Assembly: GCA_900545955.1 (NCBI GenBank)
Contig: URAU01000002.1
Coordinates: forward strand, 1 to 64,000
Length of the DNA stretch: 64,000 nt
Direction of reading: 5' to 3'
Source: an uncultured Porphyromonadaceae bacterium
Lineage (GTDB): Bacteria > Bacteroidota > Bacteroidia > Bacteroidales > Muribaculaceae
Below, piece after piece: positions 42,053-49,287 of this stretch. Every line of letters starts with the position of its first letter. The first letter of the stretch is position 1. The notes beneath the pieces were generated by a model. It was given only the letters and a program-made list of their open reading frames with translations. It had not been told where the DNA came from and searched no databases. The position numbers and the translations under genes were made by a program.

Positions 42053-42189
42053 TTAGGAGGTGCGAATCATTTCGCACCTTAGGCATTCGGCTCCGGAGGA
42101 GACGCAAAAGAAAGAAATGCAATGCGCCGGAGGGGGCATGGGCTGACGCGTGAGGTGCGAAAGAATTCGCACCTCCTATGGCTTCGCCG
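42053..42189. repeat. RAYT-flanking two-hairpin repeat, copy C
   Basis: A 137-bp copy, almost identical to copy B (a few substitutions, e.g. TTAGGCATTC for TTACGCATTC), same orientation, separated from B by 48 bp. The following 42190-42357 shows no gene. Confidence 0.92.
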
Positions 42190-42357
42190 CGTATGCTATA
42201 TGGTCGATGAGTTTTTGTTACGGCGAATTTTCCAGACGTCGCTGTAAGAAATTTCAACCGAGAGGGGGCATTGTGGCGGATGTGGCGAAAACAGCCTGTA
42301 ATTAACAGTTATTAGTTTTAATTAGGAATAATTTGGGGGGGTAATTATTGAAGTTTG

Positions 42358-42365
42358 TAACTTTG
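42358..42365 (+). promoter_or_regulatory. -7 box for the LRR protein gene
   Basis: TAACTTTG, with a TTTG at 42332-42335 (spacing 22) as possible -33 box and a G-run directly after it. The leader is about 205 nt. Confidence 0.6.
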
Positions 42366-42574
42366 CGAGGCCTAAAAATAAGGGTTTTCTACCATCGTTT
42401 TTACTGTTTTTGGGTACATAGGTTTCCTCGGATTAAAGAATAAAAATAAAAGGGTAAAAGGCAGAAGTTATCGGAACGACTGTCTGCTTAACATTTTCGG
42501 CCCTATATCCGGGATTAAACTGGCTAACGACATATTATCATTTACTGGTTAAATACATTAAAATTCACACGCTT

Positions 42575-43741
42575 ATGAGATTAAAACTACTCATCAACCG
42601 CTGCCTGCTGACGTGTGTGGCAGCCCTGGCCACCGTTGCCGTCTCTGCCTACGATTTCGCAGCAGATGGAATTTATTACAACATTACATCTGAAAAAGAT
42701 AAAACCGTCTGCGTCACCTATTTCAATGTAGATACATCTAATGAAGATTATAATATCTATAATAATGCCGAGGGTGCCTGCTCGGGTGATATAATAGTTC
42801 CGGCAGAAGTAACAAATAATGGAACGACCTATAAAGTCACAGTTGTGGGCGAACACGCTTTTCAGAATTGTACCGGCCTTAAATCAATAGTATTATCTGA
42901 GGGAATTATAACATTGGGGTATGCTGCATTTGATGGAGCAAACTCTCTAACGTCCGTCATCCTTCCCAATAGTCTTTCGACAATGGGAAAGAATGCATTC
43001 GTCGAATGTAAAAAACTAACCGCAATCAATTTACCCGAGGGCATTAATGAAATCCCCGAAAATACATTCCTAAGCTGCACATCTTTGGAATATCTGAAAT
43101 TACCAGATAGCATAACAAAGATCGGAACCAGCGCCTTCCATGGCTGCTCGAAATTAAAATCAATTGTAATCCCTGATGGTCTAACAGAGATTGGAGCCTT
43201 TGCCTTTGCACAGTGCAGATCTTTGGAATCCATACATATTCCAGACGGAGTATCAACAATCCAGGCAGCTACATTTCAGGGATGTAGCTCGCTAATAGAA
43301 ATCAAAATCCCGGATAACGTAAAGGCCATTGAGGTAAATGCATTTATTAACTGCTCTAATCTCACAAAGGTAGAAATCGGCAATGGAATTGAAAGCATCG
43401 CCTACACAGCATTTCAAAGATGTCCCAATTTAAAGTCTTTTACAGTGCTAGCCGTTAATCCACCGACTGCTTACGACCATACATTCGACACAGCACACTA
43501 CTCAACAGTGGGTCTTCGGGTGCCTTACGAAAGCATCGAGAAATATAGGACGGCGCCGGTATGGGAGAATTTCTTCCAGGACCGCTGGCCTCTGACGGGG
43601 ATTGAAGGTGTGGAGGCCGAGGGCGACAACGAGGTTGTCGACTGCTATGACCTTTACGGACGCACGGTAACGGAGGATTACCGCGGTGTGGTAATCGTGC
43701 GCTATGCCGACGGCACTACCTCAAAAGAGGTTCGCCGCTAA
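42575..43741 (+). CDS. BspA-like leucine-rich-repeat secreted protein
   Basis: The 388-residue product has a Sec signal (residues 1-25, ending VAVSA), then about ten LRR_5-type repeats of about 23 residues from about 75 to 300 (units such as AFQNCTGLKSIVLSEGI, AFHGCSKLKSIVIPDGL, AFINCSNLTKVEIGNGI). A C-terminal tail (VVDCYDLYGRTVTEDYRGVVIVRYADG) resembles Bacteroidales type IX-like sorting tails. BspA-like proteins mediate adhesion and co-aggregation in oral relatives. The repeat core is AT-rich, while the last about 65 codons have the GC-rich local composition, suggesting a transferred or duplicated repeat block joined to a resident tail. Confidence 0.85.
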   Translation: MRLKLLINRCLLTCVAALATVAVSAYDFAADGIYYNITSEKDKTVCVTYFNVDTSNEDYNIYNNAEGACSGDIIVPAEVTNNGTTYKVTVVGEHAFQNCTGLKSIVLSEGIITLGYAAFDGANSLTSVILPNSLSTMGKNAFVECKKLTAINLPEGINEIPENTFLSCTSLEYLKLPDSITKIGTSAFHGCSKLKSIVIPDGLTEIGAFAFAQCRSLESIHIPDGVSTIQAATFQGCSSLIEIKIPDNVKAIEVNAFINCSNLTKVEIGNGIESIAYTAFQRCPNLKSFTVLAVNPPTAYDHTFDTAHYSTVGLRVPYESIEKYRTAPVWENFFQDRWPLTGIEGVEAEGDNEVVDCYDLYGRTVTEDYRGVVIVRYADGTTSKEVRR

Positions 43742-43809
43742 AAAGAACAGCATTTTAGGCAATTATTAGATAGAGGATGGTGCTGAGAAAGCAGCCATCC
43801 GACGCTTCG

Positions 43810-43841
43810 GGCGGAGCCGGATTGTGAAATCCGACTCCGCC
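43810..43841 (+). terminator. Hairpin after the LRR gene
   Basis: GGCGGAGCCGGATT pairs with AATCCGACTCCGCC around GTGA. No T-run. Confidence 0.5.
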
Positions 43842-43890
43842 TGCTGCATTAAGCGACCCACAAGGCTTCCGGGGAAGACAATAAAAATAT

Positions 43891-44071
43891 AAGGCCTTAG
43901 AGGCCTTAGAGACCTTAGGGACTCTAAGGGCTTTAAGGGACCTGGGGGACCTGGGGGCCTTGGAGACCTTAGGGCCTTGGCAGCCTTAGGGGCTTTAAAG
44001 ACCTTAGAGACTTTAGGAACCTTGGAGGCTTTAGGAACCTTGGAGACCTTGGGTCCTTGGGAAGTTTAGAG
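43891..44071. repeat. Long 9-bp-period array (about 20 units)
   Basis: Read from 43892, the units are aggccttag, aggccttag, agaccttag, ggactctaa, gggctttaa, gggacctgg, gggacctgg, gggccttgg and so on, with pattern RRnCYTTRR held over about 180 bp. It fills the gap between the LRR gene (plus) and aroB (minus), which converge. No gene is in it. Confidence 0.88.
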
Positions 44072-44088
44072 GGTTGAGGTAAAGGGAT

Positions 44089-45156
44089 TCAGGGGAGGTG
44101 GAGGAGGTCGCGGTAGATGTCGAGGGCGGCGGTCATGTCGGCATCGGAGACGGGAGTGTCGACGCGGACGTCGCCATAGTCGGCCAGGAGTGCACAGGAG
44201 ATTTCGGCGGTGGTGCGGTTTTTCTTGTCGTGGTGCATGTAGCCGAGAAGCTCGGGATAGTCGTCGCAGCTGAACTCGAACGCGCCGTAGGTGCGGTATA
44301 CATAGTCGGCGTAGCGGTGAAGGTCGTCGGAGGGGAAGCCGAACTTGAGATGCGAGAGCACGAGGGCCACTACCATACCGAAGGCCACGGCATAGCCGTG
44401 GGGCACGGGCGAGGTGCGACGCAGGGCGAGCGCTTCGAAGGCATGGGCGGCTGTATGGCCGAAGTTGAGCGAACGGCGGATGCCGCGGTCGTCAAGGTCG
44501 CGGGCGACCACCCCGCGCTTCACCTCAACGCTCTCGCGCAGGAGCGACAGGAGCGAATCGGGCTCGTAGTCGGTAACGTCGTAGCGCAGGAGACGGGCGG
44601 TCATCTCGCGCGAGGTTATGAAGCCGTGCTTGATCATCTCGGCATAGCCAGAGAGGAGCTCCTGCGACGTGAGAGTGCGGAAGAAGGTTGTCGAGATTAT
44701 CACCACATCGGCCTGACGGATAACGCCTATCTCGTTTTTCAGGCCGTTGAAGTTTATGCCGGTCTTGCCTCCTACGGAAGCGTCGACGGCGCCGAGAAGC
44801 GTTGTGGGGATATTAATGAACGATATGCCGCGCTTGAAGGTGGCGGCAGCGAAGGCTCCGAGATCGGTTACGGTGCCACCGCCGACGTTGATTAGCACCG
44901 AGCGGCGCGTGGCCCCAGAGTCGCCGAGCTGCTTCCATACGGAGGCAAGCGTATCGAGATTCTTGAATGGCTCGCCGGCATGTGTGGTTATTACGGTGGC
45001 GGACGCCACGGCGCGCGACTGCTCGCGCAGACGCGGGAGCACGAAGGATGCGGTGTTGACGTCGACCAATACGAACACGGAGGCGGGGGCGAGACGGTCG
45101 ACAATAGAGTCGAGCTTCTCGGCGACTTTATTTGTGAATATGATTTCGCAATTCAT
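44089..45156 (-). CDS. aroB: 3-dehydroquinate synthase
   Basis: AroB converts DAHP to dehydroquinate in the shikimate pathway, using NAD and Zn. The 355-residue product has LINVGGGTVTDLGAFAAATFKRGI near 85-108 (NAD site), PTTLLGAVDASVGGKTGIN near 112-130, a metal-binding Glu in GYAEMIKHG near 180, and RRSLNFGHTAAHAFE near 235 (metal His). The open frame runs further upstream through a repeat region, but family length points to the ATG at 45156. Last gene of a six-gene minus-strand run starting with the DUF3078 gene. Confidence 0.93.
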   Translation of the reverse strand: MNCEIIFTNKVAEKLDSIVDRLAPASVFVLVDVNTASFVLPRLREQSRAVASATVITTHAGEPFKNLDTLASVWKQLGDSGATRRSVLINVGGGTVTDLGAFAAATFKRGISFINIPTTLLGAVDASVGGKTGINFNGLKNEIGVIRQADVVIISTTFFRTLTSQELLSGYAEMIKHGFITSREMTARLLRYDVTDYEPDSLLSLLRESVEVKRGVVARDLDDRGIRRSLNFGHTAAHAFEALALRRTSPVPHGYAVAFGMVVALVLSHLKFGFPSDDLHRYADYVYRTYGAFEFSCDDYPELLGYMHHDKKNRTTAEISCALLADYGDVRVDTPVSDADMTAALDIYRDLLHLP

Positions 45157-45165
45157 CTCTGGAAT

Positions 45166-45204
45166 TATATATATGGGGGCTATGGGGCTTTTAGGGCCTA
45201 TAAG
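45166..45204. repeat. Short array of GGGGCTTTTAGGGCC type
   Basis: tatggggct-tttagggcc-tataagct, resembling the 9-bp family, between the HAD gene and aroB. Confidence 0.5.
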
Positions 45205-45205
45205 C

Positions 45206-45967
45206 TCAGATTTTACCGTTTGCGCAGGCGCCCAGGAGGGCAGGGAGAGCCCGGGCGAAGGCCGGCATGGATGGGAAAACGATGTCGGCACCGGCTTGCC
45301 ACATCTCGCGCTCGGGAATGGGACCGGTGGTGACGGCCACGGCAAACGCACGGGCATCGGAGGCCGAGCGCACGCCCAGAGGGGCATTTTCCACGGCGAT
45401 GCACTGCCACGGCTCGGCCTTGGCGAGTGCCATCCCCTTGAGGTAGGGCTCGGGGTGGGGCTTGCAATGGGCGACGTCGGCCGAAGTGATGCGGAGACTT
45501 TCGGAGAAGCCCCCGGGGAAATCGGCGGCGAGGCGCTCGAGGTTGGAGTGCTGGCCCGAGCCGGTTACGAGCACGCGGGCGATGCCCCGCTCCATAAGCG
45601 TACGCACCATCTGCTGCGCGCCATCCATTACCTCCGGACGCGGAAACTCATTGAAATAACCCGACTTCCGGGCATAAAGTTCATGCTTTTCGGTGTCGGT
45701 GGCCTCGCGGCCGAAAGTGCGCAGAAAGAGGCGGTTGATGGTCTCGGCGCCGGTCATCCCCTCGTAGAGGTAGAACTCCTCGCGGGAGCATGGGATACCG
45801 AGTTCGGTAGCCATACGGTGCCACGAGGCGGTGTGGAGGCCCATCGAGTCGAGCAGGGTGCCGTCCATATCGATAAGCGCGGCGCGCGGCGAGAGCCCGG
45901 CGAAACCGGTGCGCTCACGGTAGCGTGCGAGTGCGGCGTCAATCTGAGAATCTATATTATTATCCAT
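45206..45967 (-). CDS. HAD-superfamily hydrolase, beta-phosphoglucomutase-like
   Basis: The 253-residue product carries the HAD motif I as ALIDMDGTLLDSM (nucleophile Asp33, Asp35), a four-helix cap of the beta-phosphoglucomutase type, motif II VLVTGSG near 135, and the motif III/IV region KPHPEPYLKGM near 182 and AVENAPLGVRSA near 205. Substrate cannot be assigned; small sugar phosphates are typical. The ATG at 45967 was chosen over the longer frame, which overlaps the Crp gene. It starts 41 nt after the upstream Crp gene stop and lies 49 nt before aroB. Confidence 0.85.
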   Translation of the reverse strand: MDNNIDSQIDAALARYRERTGFAGLSPRAALIDMDGTLLDSMGLHTASWHRMATELGIPCSREEFYLYEGMTGAETINRLFLRTFGREATDTEKHELYARKSGYFNEFPRPEVMDGAQQMVRTLMERGIARVLVTGSGQHSNLERLAADFPGGFSESLRITSADVAHCKPHPEPYLKGMALAKAEPWQCIAVENAPLGVRSASDARAFAVAVTTGPIPEREMWQAGADIVFPSMPAFARALPALLGACANGKI

Positions 45968-46008
45968 AAGTAACTGTTCAAAATTTTTTCCGGAGCGCGA
46001 AGAAGCTT

Positions 46009-46596
46009 TCAGCCGGCATTGTAGTGGCCGTTTTTGATGCGATAAAGCGTCTCCTTGGTCAGCCCGAGGAAGGAGGCAATCTGGGTTGTGGAGGCGCACT
46101 CCGTAAGGCGCGGGAAGCGGCTGAGCGCCCATGCATAGCGCTCGGAGGCGCTAAGTGTCTGCATCACGTCGACGCGCTCCTCAAGAAAATCGGTATAGTG
46201 CAGCAGGGCCGTATTGAGGAAGAGCAGGCCCTCGTTGGGATCGACGGCGCCGCTCTCCTCAAGCTGATCGCGCACGGGCTGGTGAGGGATGAAAATCAGC
46301 GTGGAGGGCTCGAGAAACTGCACGGCGAGGGTATCGCCATAGCGGCGCGAGATATTGCGGGGCACCAGGGCGAACTGATCGGAGAAAGCGAATGATATGG
46401 TGTGTTCGCGCCCCCGGTGCGTATAGAACAGACGCGCGGCTCCGCTGACGATGTAGAAGGCGTTGGCCGATAGAGTCTGCGACCCCTGGATTATGTAGCC
46501 TTTTGGGAAACGCTCCTGCCGCATCATGGCGCGGAGGCGGCGCTCCACTTCGGGCGCGAGCTTGGCGAACTGACGTATATGGTCGATAGGATGCAT
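46009..46596 (-). CDS. Crp/Fnr-family transcriptional regulator
   Basis: The 195-residue product has an N-terminal cyclic-nucleotide-binding-like beta-roll (GYIIQGSQTLSANAFYIVSGAARLFYTHRGREH, about 33-66), a long dimer helix, and a C-terminal HTH (TECASTTQIASFLGLTKETLYRIKNG). No cysteine cluster for an Fnr iron-sulfur centre is present, and the Arg/Ser pair that binds cAMP in E. coli Crp is not obvious, so the ligand is unknown. The start lies 1 nt after the stop of the upstream gene, so it belongs to the DUF3078 run. Confidence 0.85.
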   Translation of the reverse strand: MHPIDHIRQFAKLAPEVERRLRAMMRQERFPKGYIIQGSQTLSANAFYIVSGAARLFYTHRGREHTISFAFSDQFALVPRNISRRYGDTLAVQFLEPSTLIFIPHQPVRDQLEESGAVDPNEGLLFLNTALLHYTDFLEERVDVMQTLSASERYAWALSRFPRLTECASTTQIASFLGLTKETLYRIKNGHYNAG

Positions 46597-46597
46597 C

Positions 46598-47074
46598 TCA
46601 GCGAAGAATTACTACGGAATCGGGAGTTACGGCAACCGTATACGGTACGCCCGACACCTTCGGACGGCGCGAGCCACGGAAATAGTAGGTTCCCTGACGG
46701 TCCCACGCGGGGAGGTCGACGCAGCGGGTTTCTCCCGCGGGAAGGTCGACTGCCACCGAGCAGCGTCGACGGTGAATCTGGCGCCCCTGAAGGTCGAAAT
46801 ATTCGATATGAAACACTGCCCGGCTGACGTCGGCCGACATATGGTTGGTGATGAAAAGCGTCTCGCGCGAGGCGCGCAGAGGCTTGTCGTAGCCTGAGAA
46901 CACGAGATCTCCCCGGCCGCAGGCGAGGGTATCGGCTCCCTCCGGAGCCGCAGCGGAAGCAGCAGGGAGCGCATGCAGACGCGGCGAGAGCGAGTTGCGG
47001 CGCTGTGCTGTTGCCGAAATGACTACAGAGAGCAATGCTGCAAAGAATATTATGACGTTGCGAAGCCTGGACAT
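46598..47074 (-). CDS. Secreted protein of unknown function (158 residues)
   Basis: It has a Sec signal (VIIFFAALLSVVISATAQ) and a mature part with one beta-sandwich-like region: RETLFITNHMSADVSRAVFHIEYFDLQGRQIHRR, then DLPAGETRCVDLPAWDRQGTYYF. I recognise no family. The pattern (FxxxYxDxxGRQI, then PAGET) looks like a small Ig-fold or DUF domain found in Bacteroidales secreted proteins. It lies between the 47076 gene and the Crp gene with 1-nt gaps and is surely co-transcribed. Confidence 0.6.
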   Translation of the reverse strand: MSRLRNVIIFFAALLSVVISATAQRRNSLSPRLHALPAASAAAPEGADTLACGRGDLVFSGYDKPLRASRETLFITNHMSADVSRAVFHIEYFDLQGRQIHRRRCSVAVDLPAGETRCVDLPAWDRQGTYYFRGSRRPKVSGVPYTVAVTPDSVVILR

Positions 47075-47075
47075 A

Positions 47076-47681
47076 TCAGAGGTATCTTACGGCCACAGGA
47101 TGGTCGGGGTCGGAGGGCCACAGGCGCACGTAGCCGGAAAGTTCGCGGGGAGTGTTGTCGGTTTGGCGCAGGGGGCGTCGGAACATGAACGGGAGCAACC
47201 CTGTGAGCACCACGCGCAGCCCCTTGCGGCGCCGGGTAAGCATCAGGCGACCGTCGGCATGGCGGATGTCGAAGGTTTTAGGCCGGGAAAGGCGACCAGA
47301 GTCGAGGCGGGTGAACATACGCGCCTCGTAGTAGTCCTGGCGTGCGGTCGGGCTCATCCATCCCACCACAGTGCCGCAGCCCACACCTACCATCGGCGTA
47401 TCCACGGCCACAATCAGCAGGGCGTTGCCGGCCGTTCCGGCCGCTCCGGGAGCAGCCGACCCCATCACGGCCACCACGGCACCGTCGGCAGGGTCCGTCC
47501 ACAAACCTTCGAGCTCATGGACCGGACGCGCCCCGAGGGCACGCCGCAGCGAGTCGGCCGAAAATCCGGCGATACGCCATCCCTCGCCGGCCTCGGAGCG
47601 CGGAGCCTTCAGCGGCGCCTGGGCGAAACCGGCAGCAACCGCGAGCGCCAGGCAGAGAATTATGGCATGGAGTCGGTACAT
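47076..47681 (-). CDS. Secreted protein of unknown function (201 residues)
   Basis: It starts MYRLHAIILCLALAVAAGFAQ, a clear Sec signal; an upstream Met at 47702 adds seven unlikely residues. The mature part includes FSADSLRRALGARPVHELEGLWTDPADGAVVAVMG, with an ELEGLW(T)-type phrase seen in lipocalin-like or DUF proteins, and GCGTVVGWMSPTARQDYYEARMF. No firm family. It is placed 27 nt after the DUF3078 gene and 1 nt before the next secreted protein gene, so the three envelope proteins may work together. Confidence 0.6.
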   Translation of the reverse strand: MYRLHAIILCLALAVAAGFAQAPLKAPRSEAGEGWRIAGFSADSLRRALGARPVHELEGLWTDPADGAVVAVMGSAAPGAAGTAGNALLIVAVDTPMVGVGCGTVVGWMSPTARQDYYEARMFTRLDSGRLSRPKTFDIRHADGRLMLTRRRKGLRVVLTGLLPFMFRRPLRQTDNTPRELSGYVRLWPSDPDHPVAVRYL

Positions 47682-47708
47682 CGGCGGGATAGCGGAAACC
47701 ACACAGAC

Positions 47709-49193
47709 TCAGACGCGCGAGAACTTATAGGCGAAGCCGATGGAAAGAATTTCCTTGAGCTGCCATTTGTGCCAGCGGGTTTCGGCGATGCGCTCGGCGT
47801 CGCTCTGATAGCGCAGGTGAGCGAAAATGCGCGTGGTCAGGAACTTGTTGATATTGAAGTTAATGGTGTTCTCCCAGTCGCCCTGCACGTATTCGTAGTT
47901 CGTGAAGATGAACATCCGGGAGAAATACTCGATGTTGTAGGTGATTTTCCACCGGCAGGTGAGCTCGGCGCTCGAACCATACTGGCTGACGGAGCGCTTC
48001 CCTTCCTCGATGCCGAAAGCCGCAGGGTTGAGGCGGCTGTTGGTGCACATCTTCAGATTATAGGAGAGCGGCGAAAGGGCTGCGGTGAAGGTCAGGGTCT
48101 TTTTGGGATTCTCGTAGCTGTAGGTCATACCGAGGCCGAGGTTGAGTTCGCCCGGCGAGAGGAAAGCGGCTGTAAGGTCCTCGGTGTTTACGCGGTAGTT
48201 GTTGAGCAGCTGGGTCTTGAACTGCACGTTGACCGAGTAGTACCATCTGCGGGCGGCTTTGAGGCCGAATTTGGAGTTGATCTGCAGGAGATCTTCGGAT
48301 ATGTTGTAGGCGTGTACGGTATCGTCGGGGGCATTGTTCACGCCGAGCTTATACTGCACCGAGGTGTCGAAAATGAGGTTCGGGTGGAATTTCTGGTTGA
48401 GGCTCACGTTGTAGAGCACATTGAGAATGGCATTGAGGTTGGAATTGCCGCCCTGATACCAGTTTTTCGAGACGTAGGCCTGCGAGAACTGGAGCGATGC
48501 GTCGAAATTGTGGAGCCAGTTGATGCGGTCGAGTTTCACGGGCTCCACCACCTGCTTCATTGCCGTCTCGTCGCGGGTAAACTCGCGCACGTTGATTTTG
48601 GCCAGCTCGGGATCGACCTCCATGACAAATTCGCGCGGGGGCCGGGGCATGGAGGCGAGATTATAGCGGATTATCTGGGGATAGGCCATCATGAATCCCT
48701 GCTCGAAGCGGGCGCGGCGGGCGTCGCGCGCGGTGGTGCGCTCAGACCAGTTCATCGTGGCCGGATCGGGGGCGGCGAATCCGAGCGAATCGGGCACGGC
48801 GCCACTGAGCTTCACGGAATATGTATTGAAAATCAGCGGCATGGCAGCATAATACGGGAGAATCAGACCCTCGACATCAATGGTCGAGTCGATCTGAAGC
48901 TCCTGCGGGCCGAAATTCTCAGGCTCGAGGAAGCGCCCTTCGGCGTCGGTCATCTCCCAGAGAGGGTTGTCGTGGCCGGCGCGCTTCATGGCGGCGCGTC
49001 GGGCGCGCTTGGCGCGCTCGGCGGCAAGCGAGAGGCGGCGCTGCTCACGCTCGGAGAGCGGACGTGCAGCCGAGTCGGCCTGCACGGTCTCGCCGTCGAT
49101 TATCATTTCGTCGAAAAGTGATTGTGCCATAGAGGCAAAGGGGGCGGCAAGGGAGGCCGCCACGAGTGCAAATGTGACAAATATCCTATTCAT
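47709..49193 (-). CDS. DUF3078 outer-membrane protein
   Basis: The 494-residue product has a Sec signal (MNRIFVTFALVAASLAAPFASMAQ), an Arg/Ala-rich linker, and a DUF3078-type barrel from about 215 (INWLHNFDASLQFSQAYVSKNWYQGGNSN and further alternating strands, ending FAYKFSRV with a terminal aromatic/hydrophobic pattern). DUF3078 is a Bacteroidota outer-membrane family without known function. The longer frame up to 49265 includes the promoter and the divergent pheT promoter, so the ATG at 49193 was chosen. That ATG lies only 5 nt after a -7 box, so the transcript may lack a leader. Confidence 0.8.
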   Translation of the reverse strand: MNRIFVTFALVAASLAAPFASMAQSLFDEMIIDGETVQADSAARPLSEREQRRLSLAAERAKRARRAAMKRAGHDNPLWEMTDAEGRFLEPENFGPQELQIDSTIDVEGLILPYYAAMPLIFNTYSVKLSGAVPDSLGFAAPDPATMNWSERTTARDARRARFEQGFMMAYPQIIRYNLASMPRPPREFVMEVDPELAKINVREFTRDETAMKQVVEPVKLDRINWLHNFDASLQFSQAYVSKNWYQGGNSNLNAILNVLYNVSLNQKFHPNLIFDTSVQYKLGVNNAPDDTVHAYNISEDLLQINSKFGLKAARRWYYSVNVQFKTQLLNNYRVNTEDLTAAFLSPGELNLGLGMTYSYENPKKTLTFTAALSPLSYNLKMCTNSRLNPAAFGIEEGKRSVSQYGSSAELTCRWKITYNIEYFSRMFIFTNYEYVQGDWENTINFNINKFLTTRIFAHLRYQSDAERIAETRWHKWQLKEILSIGFAYKFSRV

Positions 49194-49197
49194 ACCG

Positions 49198-49205
49198 CAA
49201 ATGTA
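49198..49205 (-). promoter_or_regulatory. -7 box for the DUF3078 run
   Basis: CAAATGTA reads TACATTTG on the minus strand. The start codon follows 4 nt downstream (CGGT then ATG), so a leaderless or nearly leaderless transcript is expected. Confidence 0.55.
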
Positions 49206-49227
49206 ACCATTTTTTTTCAGAATTTTG

Positions 49228-49235
49228 TAAATTTG
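49228..49235 (+). promoter_or_regulatory. -7 box for pheT
   Basis: TAAATTTG, 52 nt before the pheT ATG, divergent from the minus-strand box 23 bp away. Confidence 0.6.
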
Positions 49236-49287
49236 CACTTTGGAAGCGAACGCATCGCTCCACACCGCATAAAAATCAGTTACACCG

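Noticed and set aside
40925..42189. The hairpin repeats around 41-42 kb as a CRISPR array
   Set aside because: Only three long copies with unequal spacing, internal inverted repeats, no unique spacers of uniform length and no cas genes; an RAYT lies among them.
41776..42257. Open frames reading GEAIGGANSFAPHASA-type peptides on the minus strand
   Set aside because: They are translations of the repeat copies B and C; the similarity between them reflects the DNA repeat, not a protein family.
43891..44071. The 9-bp array as a coding or CRISPR-like repeat
   Set aside because: Units are 9 bp without spacers, drift freely and give no convincing reading frame or signal.
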